NCBI GenBank assembly: GCA_022764275.1
Contig: JALERH010000028.1
Location: 1-64,000, forward strand
DNA length: 64,000 nucleotides
DNA from: Blautia sp.
GTDB lineage: Bacteria; Bacillota; Clostridia; Lachnospirales; Lachnospiraceae
Direction: 5' to 3'
Shown: positions 36,794 through 44,802 of the stretch, piece by piece
Numbering within the stretch: position 1 is the stretch's first letter
Layout: every line of letters starts with the position of its first letter
The notes under the pieces: model-generated
What the model was told of the DNA's origin: nothing
Seen by the model: the letters and a program-made list of their open reading frames with translations, nothing else
Database searches by the model: none
Program-made: the position numbers and the translations under genes

Positions 36794-36883
36794 AGTACAA
36801 ACTGAGCAGACCAATGGCATTCTGCCATGGAGTCGGGCCATAATAGCGGCAGTGGTTTCTTCATCCACGGGACAGTAGTTACT
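36794..36883 (+). ncRNA. NiCo (cobalt/nickel) riboswitch aptamer
   Basis: Conserved blocks seen in order: ACTGAGCAG (36801-36809), a variable hairpin ATGGCA/TGCCAT, GTCGGGC (about 36832-36838), AGCGGCA (about 36845), hairpin GTGG/CCAC, and GGGACAGT (36869-36876). They match what I recall of the NiCo (czcD) riboswitch class, whose four-way junction binds Co2+ or Ni2+. The closing stem is AGTA-caa-ACTG (36794-36804) with CAGT-agt-TACT (36873-36883). The gene downstream is a CDF metal exporter, the expected partner. Known members turn expression on when metal is bound. Confidence 0.88.
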
Positions 36884-36904
36884 AATACTGATCCGTGGTT
36901 TTTT
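36865..36904 (+). terminator. riboswitch-controlled intrinsic terminator
   Basis: CCACGG (36865-36870) pairs with CCGTGG (36893-36898), with inner AGTA/TACT (36874-36877, 36886-36889), followed by six T (36899-36904). It reuses bases of the aptamer closing stem and of the GTGG/CCAC hairpin, so aptamer and terminator are mutually exclusive. Confidence 0.85.
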
Positions 36905-36992
36905 ATACTCATTTTTATGTTTCTTATAACAATTCACGGATCCGTTAGTGCCATCGAGTTATCTTAATATTTTAATTTGGGGGGTAACTGAT

Positions 36993-37910
36993 ATGAAAGA
37001 AAACCGAAACATGGCAGAAAAAAATCAAGTAACAGACAATCAATTTCAAAAGATTGTAAACAAAGTATCTTTGATCACAATTATTCTGAATGCACTGCTC
37101 TCCGTTTTTAAGCTCTTTGCAGGAATTTTCGCTCATTCGACTGCAATGATCAGCGATGCAGTCCACTCCGCTTCTGATGTGTTCAGTACAATAATCGTCA
37201 TAATAGGCGTAGGAATTTCCACCCGGGATGCGGACAGGGAGCATCCATACGGTCATGAGCGAATGGAGTGCGTTGCCGCCATTCTTTTGTCCACGGTGTT
37301 GTTTTTCACAGGCTTGGGAATCGGGATTCAGGCACTTGGCGACATCATGCAGGGAAATTATGAAAGCCTGGAAATGCCTGGAATATTGGCACTTATCGCG
37401 GCTGTGGTATCAATTGTCACAAAAGAAGGAATGTACTGGTATACGCGGTATTATGCAAAAAAAATCGATTCATCCGCGTTGATGGCGGATGCATGGCATC
37501 ACCGTTCGGATGCTTTTTCTTCTATTGGCGCACTGATTGGCATCGCAGGTTCAAGATTGGGTTTCCCTGTCATGGATGCGGCAGCCAGCCTGGTCATTTT
37601 TGTGTTTATTGTAAAAGCTGCTTTTGATATCTTTAAGGATGCCCTGAATAAAATGGTAGACCATTCCGGAGATGAAAAAACGGAAAAAGAAATCTATAAC
37701 TGCGTTATGAGGCATGAGGATGTGCGGGGAATCGATTTGCTCCGGAGCCGTATTTTTGGCAACAAGATTTATGTGGATCTGGAAATTGAAGTGAATGCAT
37801 CATACACTTTGGAGAGAGCGCATGAGATTGCGGAAGAAGTACATGAAGAAATTGAGAGAAACTTTCCGAAAGTAAAACATGTGATGATACATGTGAATCC
37901 TGCAAAGTAA
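36993..37910 (+). CDS. CDF family cation efflux transporter (likely Co/Ni)
   Basis: Proton-coupled divalent metal exporter of the inner membrane. 305 residues. ATG at 36993 with GGGGGG at good distance; an upstream ORF extension lies in the leader. Six transmembrane helices (about 25-205) with HSxxD-type metal sites: SDAVHSASDV in helix 2 and ADAWHHRSDAF in helix 5, plus HPYGHER in the loop; C-terminal cytoplasmic domain with VDLEIEVNASYTLERAHEIAEEVHEEIE. Controlled by the riboswitch at 36794-36904, which makes cobalt or nickel the likely substrate. Confidence 0.93.
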   Translation: MKENRNMAEKNQVTDNQFQKIVNKVSLITIILNALLSVFKLFAGIFAHSTAMISDAVHSASDVFSTIIVIIGVGISTRDADREHPYGHERMECVAAILLSTVLFFTGLGIGIQALGDIMQGNYESLEMPGILALIAAVVSIVTKEGMYWYTRYYAKKIDSSALMADAWHHRSDAFSSIGALIGIAGSRLGFPVMDAAASLVIFVFIVKAAFDIFKDALNKMVDHSGDEKTEKEIYNCVMRHEDVRGIDLLRSRIFGNKIYVDLEIEVNASYTLERAHEIAEEVHEEIERNFPKVKHVMIHVNPAK

Positions 37911-37921
37911 AGGAGAAGAAT

Positions 37922-38349
37922 ATGAGAAACATTATATTTCTGGGATTGATCAGCTTTTTTATGGACATCAGCTCCGAAATGGTATATCCGATCATTCCCT
38001 TGCCTTTGCTGCGAAGGCGGTGTCTTTTGCCATGATTTTCATTTTATATGGAATTTTTACAGCTATGACAGCCGGTGTGGAACGTGCTCTGATCGCAGAA
38101 ATTGCACCTGGCAGGCTAAAAGGTACCATGCTGGGGCTGCATTCTACGATTGCCGGAATCGCGTTACTGCCAGCCAGTGTCATCTGCGGCTTTTTATGGG
38201 AGTCCTTTGGAAGCGCCGTTCCGTTTATTATCGGCGCTTCCATGTCTGCTGTTGCTGCAATTTTACTAATCCTTTTTTTCACACACCAGATAGATAAGAT
38301 CTGCTCATTTGCGGGCGAAAATAAATTAAGGATTGAATTTACCACATAA
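37922..38349 (+). pseudogene. MFS transporter remnant with internal deletion
   Basis: Begins with ATG 37922 after AAGGAGAAG and reads MRNIIFLGLISFFMDISSEM then VYPIIPL, the typical start of a 12-helix major facilitator. Near base 38000 the frame changes: frame of the start runs into a stop at about 38034, while the adjacent frame continues (AFAAKAVSFAMIFILYG, then ERALIAEIAPGRLKGTMLG) to the stop at 38349, which corresponds to the last third of such proteins. About 250 central residues are missing, so an out-of-frame internal deletion is the simplest explanation. Co-directional with the CDF gene; the intact ancestor may also have been under the riboswitch. Confidence 0.8.
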
Positions 38350-38824
38350 TTGTGAGAGAATGAAAGAATGTAAAATGATAGTATAACAGAAGGTTATTTT
38401 TGCGGTTTGGGAAAAGGAAATGTCATTGGGAGATTTTTCCTGCCGGGGTCTATACAAATTTTTTTCTTTCTGAGAGCCCATTTTACACATAAATCCAGAA
38501 AAAATGACAACTATAATGTTCAAATTTTCTCTGTACAGAAAAATTTTCTCCTGAGACCCCGCTTTTTAAGATTTTCGGGGTCTGGGCAAACATTTTTTCC
38601 GTATAGATACCTTTGGCTTGTAAAATTCTTGATTTTCACCTAAATTTCCTGGAAAAGTGGCTCTGAGCACGGAATTTTTCTGTATGGACCCCGCAAGAAG
38701 GATAATTCCAGATTCGGTTTACCGATTTGCCCAAAGTTCAGAAAAAACCTGGCGGGATTGTGGCTGCTTCTTATAGCAAAACAATCTGTAAAACATTTTT
38801 GATGCCAAAAACAGAATTATAGAT
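38350..38824. other. gene-free stretch with repeated GGGGTCT palindromes
   Basis: No convincing gene. AT-rich (many T runs). CGGGGTCT or its complement occurs four times: 38444-38451 (direct), 38554-38561 (inverse), 38576-38583 (direct) and 38686-38693 (inverse, one mismatch). The middle two form a perfect 8-bp hairpin with a 14-base loop. GGGCAAA at 38584-38590 and TTTGCCC further down (about 38726-38733) are also inverted. It separates the metal-export module from the polysaccharide locus. Confidence 0.6.
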
Positions 38825-39994
38825 ATGGAGTTTAACAGGAAAACGATGTCAGATGAAATGAGACCTCGCATTCCGTTTAATAAGCCCGCCTTTGTGGGGA
38901 CGGAATTACAATATATCAAAGACGCAGTGGACAGGGGAATGCTTTGTGGAGATGGAGAGTATACGAAAAAATGCTCGTCCTGGATGCAGAAGCATTTTGA
39001 TGTGAGTCAGGTGTTTCTCACCACATCCTGCACACATGCGTTGGAAATGGCGGCTTATCTTTCGGATATAAAGCCGGGAGATGAAGTGATCATGCCATCC
39101 TTTACCTTTGTGTCCACAGCGGATGCCTTTGTGCTATGGGGAGCGAAAATTGTTTTTGTGGATATTCGCCCGGATACCATGAATATAGATGAAAATTTGA
39201 TTGAGGACGCCATCACCCCCAGGACAAAGGCCATAGTCCCGGTCCATTATGCGGGAGTGGGCTGTGAGATGGATACCATTATGGAAATCGCCCGCAGGCA
39301 CGGACTGAAAGTGGTGGAGGATGCTGCCCAGGGTGTCAATGCCTTTTACAAAGGCAGGGCACTGGGAACGATCGGGGACTTCGGGTGCTACAGCTTTCAC
39401 GAGACAAAGAATTATACCATGGGAGAAGGCGGTGCACTGGTATTCCAGGATGATGCTTATCAGGAAAGGGCGGAGATTCTTCGGGAAAAAGGAACAGACC
39501 GCAGTAAGTTTTTCCGCGGGCAGGTAGACAAATACCGCTGGATTGACTATGGCTCCTCGTATCTCCCCAGTGAGATGAACGCGGCCTATCTTTACGCCCA
39601 GCTTGAAAAGAGTGAGGAAATCAACCGTAAACGCCGGAAGATATACGATTTTTACCATGAGAATCTGAAGCCTCTGGAAGAGAAGGGATACATCAAACGT
39701 CCATTCGTGCCAGAGGAGGCGGAGCATAATGCACATATGTATTATCTGAAGGTAAAAGATCTGGAGACCAGGACACGGCTGATTTCTTATTTAAGGGAAC
39801 ATAAAATTTACAGTGCATTCCACTATATCCCGCTGCACAGTTCTCCGGCAGGACAGAAATTCGGTCGTTTTCACGGAGAGGACAGGTACACCACGAAGGA
39901 AAGTGAGCGGCTGCTCAGACTTCCCATGTTTTACAACCTTTCCATGGAGGATGTGGAATACATTACGGATACAATACTTGCGTTTGATTTTTAA
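38825..39994 (+). CDS. wecE: dTDP-4-amino-4,6-dideoxygalactose transaminase (WecE/RffA-like)
   Basis: PLP aminotransferase of the DegT family that makes TDP-4-amino-4,6-dideoxygalactose from TDP-4-keto-6-deoxyglucose. 389 residues. Strong resemblance to WecE throughout: IPFNKPAFVGTELQYI, CGDGEYTKKC, PSFTFVSTADAFVLWGAKIVF, VPVHYAGVGCEMDTIM, VVEDAAQGV and SFHETKNYTMGEGG with the Schiff-base Lys. ATG 38825 has a poor ribosome site; ATG 38846 after CAGGAAAACG is equally possible. Begins the surface polysaccharide locus, providing an amino deoxysugar. Confidence 0.9.
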   Translation: MEFNRKTMSDEMRPRIPFNKPAFVGTELQYIKDAVDRGMLCGDGEYTKKCSSWMQKHFDVSQVFLTTSCTHALEMAAYLSDIKPGDEVIMPSFTFVSTADAFVLWGAKIVFVDIRPDTMNIDENLIEDAITPRTKAIVPVHYAGVGCEMDTIMEIARRHGLKVVEDAAQGVNAFYKGRALGTIGDFGCYSFHETKNYTMGEGGALVFQDDAYQERAEILREKGTDRSKFFRGQVDKYRWIDYGSSYLPSEMNAAYLYAQLEKSEEINRKRRKIYDFYHENLKPLEEKGYIKRPFVPEEAEHNAHMYYLKVKDLETRTRLISYLREHKIYSAFHYIPLHSSPAGQKFGRFHGEDRYTTKESERLLRLPMFYNLSMEDVEYITDTILAFDF

Positions 39995-40029
39995 ATCAGT
40001 TCATCCGAACATACAGGAGGAAGGAAGCA

Positions 40030-41190
40030 TTGATAATAAAAAGAAAATATGTGAGCCCCATTATGACGGTTATCCTGTCCGTGCTGCTGGTGGGAAATAT
40101 GTCTGTTCAGGCAGCTGGGGTGGTGAGTAACGGAACCATGGGGCAGGTTACCTCAGATGCGTCTCTGCCGGCGCCTCCGGATACTTTTTCGGAGACAGCT
40201 GTTCTGATGGATGCGGATACCGGAAAGGTCCTTTATGGAAAAGGGGAAAATGACATTCGTTATCCGGCCAGTATCACAAAGCTGATGACGCTGCTTCTGG
40301 CAGTGGAAAATGCTTCACTGGAGGATCAGGTGACCTTTACTGAGACCGGTGTGAGGGAAGTGACCCCGGACAGCGGAAACATCGGCATGCAGGTGGGCGA
40401 GGTGATGTCCATGGAATCCTGCCTTTACGCCGCCATTATTCAGTCCGCAAATGAGGTTTCCACTCAGATTGCAGAGTATGTGGGCGGAACGGAGGAGCAT
40501 TTCATCGAGATGATGAACCAGAAGGCGCAGGAACTGGGATGCAAAAATACTCATTTTGTAAATGCCAACGGAATGCCGGATGAGAACCACTATTCCACTG
40601 CATATGACATGGCTCTGATCATGCAGGCTGGTCTGAAAAATGAAACCTTCCGGGAAATCATCCGTACACCGAGTTATACGATCCCGGCTACCAATATGAG
40701 CAAGAAGCGCAAGCTTCACACACATCTGCCTCTGCTGGCGGAGGAATCGGCCTTTTATTACGAAGGCTGCCTTGGAGGAAAGACAGGACTTACCACTGCG
40801 GCACAAAATACCATGGTGGTGGCAGCTCAGAGGGACGGCAGCACATATATTGTGGTGACCATGCGGGACGCCGAACTCAGCAAAAACTGTACGGACAGCA
40901 TCAACCTTCTGGATTATGCGTTCAATAATGTGCAGAAGGCTCCCGAACCTAGCCCGACCCCTGAGCCAACGTCTGCACCGGGTCCTGAGCCGGAAAAGTT
41001 TCAGGAGACAGAACCGGCATCTGCGATTACAGAATCGCCTGCAGAGATGGAGCAGCCCCAGTCACAGAAAACAGGTTCTCTTGCCGAATACAGAGACATT
41101 TTGCTGATCATCATGGCAGGAATGGTTGTGATCCTGCTCATTCTATGCATCGCACTTGCAGGAAAGAAGCGCAGAAAGCGCAGAAGATAA
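40030..41190 (+). CDS. D-alanyl-D-alanine carboxypeptidase (DacA/DacF family)
   Basis: Low-molecular-weight PBP that trims peptidoglycan stem peptides. 386 residues, TTG start at 40030 after AGGAGGAAGG. Signal peptide (1-28), SxxK at S81-K84 (PASITKLM), SxN in SANEVS, KTG in GGKTGLT: all three motifs intact. After the catalytic domain come a Pro/Glu-rich linker (about 300-345) and a C-terminal membrane helix (about 358-378) with a basic tail, an anchoring variant of the family. Located between wecE and rfbC. A second homologue is at 52524. Confidence 0.93.
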   Translation: MIIKRKYVSPIMTVILSVLLVGNMSVQAAGVVSNGTMGQVTSDASLPAPPDTFSETAVLMDADTGKVLYGKGENDIRYPASITKLMTLLLAVENASLEDQVTFTETGVREVTPDSGNIGMQVGEVMSMESCLYAAIIQSANEVSTQIAEYVGGTEEHFIEMMNQKAQELGCKNTHFVNANGMPDENHYSTAYDMALIMQAGLKNETFREIIRTPSYTIPATNMSKKRKLHTHLPLLAEESAFYYEGCLGGKTGLTTAAQNTMVVAAQRDGSTYIVVTMRDAELSKNCTDSINLLDYAFNNVQKAPEPSPTPEPTSAPGPEPEKFQETEPASAITESPAEMEQPQSQKTGSLAEYRDILLIIMAGMVVILLILCIALAGKKRRKRRR

Positions 41191-41206
41191 AAAAAGGAGA
41201 AGAAAA

Positions 41207-41761
41207 ATGGGAAAAATTAAAGTAACAAACTGTGGAGACATTGAAGGATTAAAGGTGATTGAGCCGACTGTTTTCGGGGATTCCAGAGGATATTTTATGG
41301 AAACCTATAATTACAATGATTTTAAGGAAGCGGGAATTGACGTGGAATTTGTCCAGGACAACCAGTCCTGTTCCAGGTACGGTGTTCTGAGAGGCCTTCA
41401 TTTTCAGATCAATTACCCGCAGGACAAGCTTGTCCGTGTGGTAAACGGCGAGGTGTTTGACGTTGCTGTGGATTTGAGAGAAGGCTCCAAAACCTACGGA
41501 AAATGGTTTGGCGTGCTTCTTTCTGCAGAAAATAAAAAACAGTTCTTTATTCCAAAGGGATTTGCACACGGCTTTCTGGTACTGTCCGAGACCGCGGAGT
41601 TTACCTATAAATGTTCTGACTTCTATCATCCAAACGACGAGGGCGGCCTGATCTGGAATGATCCGGATATCGGGGTGGAGTGGCCGATTCCGGAAGGAAT
41701 GGAGCTGATCTTCTCTGACAAGGATCAGAAATGGGGAAGCTTTAAGGAATTCCGAAGATAG
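41207..41761 (+). CDS. rfbC: dTDP-4-dehydrorhamnose 3,5-epimerase
   Basis: Cupin-fold enzyme of dTDP-L-rhamnose synthesis. 184 residues. ATG at 41207 with AAAAGGAGAAG upstream, giving the family N-terminus; the longer ORF runs into the previous gene. Seen: EPTVFGDSRGYFMETYN, RGLHFQ with the catalytic His, KLVRVVNGEVFDVAVDLR, and FIPKGFAHGFLVLSE. rfbA, rfbB and rfbD are not in this window, so the rhamnose supply is split over the genome. Confidence 0.95.
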   Translation: MGKIKVTNCGDIEGLKVIEPTVFGDSRGYFMETYNYNDFKEAGIDVEFVQDNQSCSRYGVLRGLHFQINYPQDKLVRVVNGEVFDVAVDLREGSKTYGKWFGVLLSAENKKQFFIPKGFAHGFLVLSETAEFTYKCSDFYHPNDEGGLIWNDPDIGVEWPIPEGMELIFSDKDQKWGSFKEFRR

Positions 41762-41770
41762 GAGAATGCT

Positions 41771-42586
41771 ATGCTGAAAACGATTCTGGCTCTTCCGGCG
41801 GATGTTTACAAAAACCGCCGGATGGTCATGAAACTGGCCAAAAATGATTTTAAGACCCGATATGCCGGTTCCTATTTCGGAACCTTCTGGGCTTTTGTTC
41901 AGCCGATTGTTACCATTCTGGTGTACTGGTTTGTATTTTCCGTGGGCTTTCGTTCCAATACGGACAGCGTGGGAGTGCCTTTTGTGCTCTATCTGGTTGC
42001 GGGAATCGTTCCGTGGTTCTTCTTTCAGGATTCCCTGATCGGAGGGACGAATTCCCTTATTGAATATAATTATCTCGTAAAGAAAGTCGTCTTTAATATC
42101 AGTGTTCTTCCGGTTGTGAAGATAATTTCTGCCATATTTGTACACGGCTTTTTTGTGTTGTTTACGATTATTCTGTATATGTGTTACGGAAGATTTCCGG
42201 ATCTCTATTATCTGCAGCTCATTTATTACAGTTTTTGCGTATTTGTGCTGGTACTGGGAGTCTGTTATGCTACCTGCTCCATTGTGATCTTTTTCCGGGA
42301 TCTGACCCAGATGATCAACATTGGCCTTCAGGTGGGAGTATGGCTCACTCCAATTATGTGGGTGGCAGAGGATGCCCTGAAAGGACATGCTCTTCTGCAG
42401 AAGATTCTGCAGTTAAATCCCATGTATTATATTGTGTCCGGATATCGGGATTCCCTGATCATGAAACGCTGGTTTTTTGAACGTCCTTTGTGGACCCTTT
42501 ATTTCTGGCTGTTTGCCATTGGCTGTTTCCTTCTTGGAAACTGGATATTCCGGCGTCTTCGTGTTCATTTTGCCGATGTACTGTAA
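41771..42586 (+). CDS. wzm: polysaccharide ABC exporter permease (Wzm/TagG-like)
   Basis: Membrane subunit of an ABC-2 exporter that moves a finished lipid-linked glycan. 271 residues, six hydrophobic helices; LAKNDFKTRYAGSYFGTFW at the N-terminus is the family interfacial helix, and LNPMYYIVSGYRD near the C-terminus is diagnostic for Wzm/TagG. Ten bases after rfbC with AGGAGAATGCT. Partner ATPase begins 21 bases after its stop. Confidence 0.94.
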   Translation: MLKTILALPADVYKNRRMVMKLAKNDFKTRYAGSYFGTFWAFVQPIVTILVYWFVFSVGFRSNTDSVGVPFVLYLVAGIVPWFFFQDSLIGGTNSLIEYNYLVKKVVFNISVLPVVKIISAIFVHGFFVLFTIILYMCYGRFPDLYYLQLIYYSFCVFVLVLGVCYATCSIVIFFRDLTQMINIGLQVGVWLTPIMWVAEDALKGHALLQKILQLNPMYYIVSGYRDSLIMKRWFFERPLWTLYFWLFAIGCFLLGNWIFRRLRVHFADVL

Positions 42587-42606
42587 GAGGAGAGAAAGGA
42601 AACAAC

Positions 42607-43863
42607 GTGGAAAGTAAAAATGCCATTGAAGTAAAACATTTATCAAAAATGTATAAGCTCTACGACAAGCCCTCTGACCGACTGAAAGAGTCTCTGGGCC
42701 TGACCCGTAAAAAGCGTTATCGGGAGCATTATGCACTGCGGGATATCAACTTTAATATTCACGAGGGAGAATGCGTGGGAATCATCGGAACCAATGGATC
42801 TGGAAAATCCACCATTCTGAAAATCATAACCGGAGTTCTGGCACCTACAGAAGGGGAGGTAAAAGTTAACGGACGTATTTCCGCTCTGCTGGAGCTGGGT
42901 GCAGGATTTAATATGGAATATTCCGGACTGGAAAACGTGTATCTGAACGGTACCATGATCGGTTTTTCAGAAGAGGAGATCGACGCAAGACTGGATGATA
43001 TCCTTGCCTTTGCGGACATCGGTGACTATATCCATCAGCCGGTTAAAATGTATTCCAGCGGTATGTTTGTCCGGCTTGCCTTTGCGGTTGCCATTAACAT
43101 TGACCCGGAAATCCTGATCGTGGATGAGGCGTTGTCCGTGGGAGACGTCTTTTTTCAGGCAAAATGCTATCACAAATTTGAAGAATTTAAACAGCAGGGA
43201 AAGACAATCCTGTTCGTAAGCCATGATCTGGGAAGCGTGTCCAAATACTGTGACCGGGTGATTCTGCTGAATCAGGGTGTCATGCTGGATGAAGGCACAC
43301 CCAAGGCCATGGTGGATATGTACAAGCAGCTTCTGGTTCACCAGGATCCTGTGAAACAGGCTGAAGGAGAGGACAAAAAGCCGGAGGAAAACTGGAGGGA
43401 AGGCTTCCAGGTGAACCCCAATACTCTGGAATACGGGGAAAAACAGGCGGAAATCAAGGATTTTGTCGTGCTGGATGACAAAGGACGTCAGACCAATACC
43501 ATTGAAAAGGGAAGCACTTTCCGAATCAAGATGAAGATACACTTTAACGAAGATATCCAGCAGCCCATTATGGCATACACCTTTAAAAATATACAGGGAA
43601 CGGAGATTACCGGAACCAATACCATGTACGAAGGTGTCACTGTGGAGCATCCGGATGCTGGCAGAGAGTGTGTGGTGACCTTTGAACAGAGGATGGATCT
43701 TCAGGGTGGGGAATATCTTCTGTCCTTTGGATGTACCGGATACAAAGACGGAGATTTTGCTGTATTTCACCGCCTTTATGACGCATGTAACATTACAGTT
43801 GTCTCTTCCAAAAATACGGTGGGCTTTTACGATATGAATTCCAGCGTATCCGTGGAAGAATAA
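42607..43863 (+). CDS. wzt: polysaccharide ABC exporter ATPase with C-terminal Wzt-like domain
   Basis: 418 residues; GTG start at 42607 with GAAAGGAAACAAC upstream. ATPase domain (about 1-240): Walker A GTNGSGKSTIL, GAGFNMEYSGLENVYLNG, signature region YSSGMFVRLAFAVA, Walker B ILIVDEALSVGD. After a linker (about 245-275) a C-terminal domain of about 140 residues with beta character follows (VNPNTLEYGEKQAEIKDF, FRIKMKIHFNEDIQQPIMAYTFKN). In E. coli O9a Wzt this type of domain recognises a chemically capped chain end before export. The two genes that follow could make such a cap. Confidence 0.92.
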   Translation: MESKNAIEVKHLSKMYKLYDKPSDRLKESLGLTRKKRYREHYALRDINFNIHEGECVGIIGTNGSGKSTILKIITGVLAPTEGEVKVNGRISALLELGAGFNMEYSGLENVYLNGTMIGFSEEEIDARLDDILAFADIGDYIHQPVKMYSSGMFVRLAFAVAINIDPEILIVDEALSVGDVFFQAKCYHKFEEFKQQGKTILFVSHDLGSVSKYCDRVILLNQGVMLDEGTPKAMVDMYKQLLVHQDPVKQAEGEDKKPEENWREGFQVNPNTLEYGEKQAEIKDFVVLDDKGRQTNTIEKGSTFRIKMKIHFNEDIQQPIMAYTFKNIQGTEITGTNTMYEGVTVEHPDAGRECVVTFEQRMDLQGGEYLLSFGCTGYKDGDFAVFHRLYDACNITVVSSKNTVGFYDMNSSVSVEE

Positions 43864-43875
43864 AAGGAGATTTCC

Positions 43876-44802
43876 ATGCAGGAAAAAATAGGAAATGTTG
43901 TTTTGGATTATGAATATTATCCCGGAGAAGATCTGTACAGCGACGGACCGGTGGAGGAGGAGCTTCTTGAGATTGCGAAAAGTCATAAGGAAGAGGAACT
44001 GAACCAGGTAATTGCGCAGAAGAACAGCTGGCCGGTGCTTTACCATTTTTCCCATATCCGCCAGAACATTCTGGAATGGATCCCCATGACAAAAAAAGAT
44101 AAGGTTCTGGAAATAGGGTCAGGCTGCGGTGCCATCACCGGTGCACTTGCCAGAAAAGCAGGCAGCGTGACCTGTATCGAGCTGTCAAAAATGCGCAGTA
44201 CCATCAATGCATACCGCAACCGGGATTACGAAAATGTAAAGATCATGGTAGGAAATTTCCAGGATATTGAAAAAAATCTGGAAGAGAAATTTGATTATAT
44301 CACCCTGATCGGGGTGTTTGAATATTCGGAGGGGTATATTGGTACTCGCGAGCCCTATGTAGAAATGTTGAAAAGAATCTCCGCACATCTGGCACCCGGT
44401 GGAAAACTGGTGATTGCCATTGAAAACCGCCTGGGCCTGAAATACTGGGCAGGATGTACAGAGGACCATGTGGGGAAATTCTTTGAAGGACTGGAAGGGT
44501 ATCCCGGGACGAAAGGCGTCAAAACCTTTTCCAGGAAAGAACTGCAGAACCTGATTGACCAGGCAGGAAAGTTTCATACTGCCTTTTATTATCCCTATCC
44601 GGATTATAAATTCCCAATGACGATTTATTCAGATAAGAGACTGCCGAAAAAAGGTGAACTGAGGGATAACTTCTGCAACTTTGACCGTGCCAGAATGCAG
44701 CTTTTTGATGAGCCAAAGGTGTATGATTCCCTGGTGGATGCAGGACTGTTTCCTGAATTTTCCAATTCTTTTCTGGTTCTGGTAGAAAAGGAGGAAGTGT
44801 GA
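43876..44802 (+). CDS. class I SAM-dependent methyltransferase
   Basis: 308 residues. SAM-binding motif I VLEIGSGCGAITGALA (about residues 75-90), acidic end of strand 2 in CIELS, motif with DYITLIGVFEYSE, and LAPGGKLVIAIENRLGLKYW. The N-terminal 70 residues may form a substrate lid. Placed right after wzt and overlapped by one base with the kinase-fold gene, so it is a candidate chain-terminating methylase. Acceptor not proven. Confidence 0.88.
   Translation: MQEKIGNVVLDYEYYPGEDLYSDGPVEEELLEIAKSHKEEELNQVIAQKNSWPVLYHFSHIRQNILEWIPMTKKDKVLEIGSGCGAITGALARKAGSVTCIELSKMRSTINAYRNRDYENVKIMVGNFQDIEKNLEEKFDYITLIGVFEYSEGYIGTREPYVEMLKRISAHLAPGGKLVIAIENRLGLKYWAGCTEDHVGKFFEGLEGYPGTKGVKTFSRKELQNLIDQAGKFHTAFYYPYPDYKFPMTIYSDKRLPKKGELRDNFCNFDRARMQLFDEPKVYDSLVDAGLFPEFSNSFLVLVEKEEV

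Noticed and set aside
36728-36937. Minus-strand ORF of 69 codons starting at GTG
   Set aside because: It lies exactly over the plus-strand NiCo riboswitch and its promoter, has no good ribosome site and resembles no family I recognise; it is a chance reading of a structured RNA region.
38407-38643. Plus-strand ORF of 78 codons in the gene-free stretch
   Set aside because: Phe/Leu-rich translation of T runs and repeated palindromes; no ribosome site.
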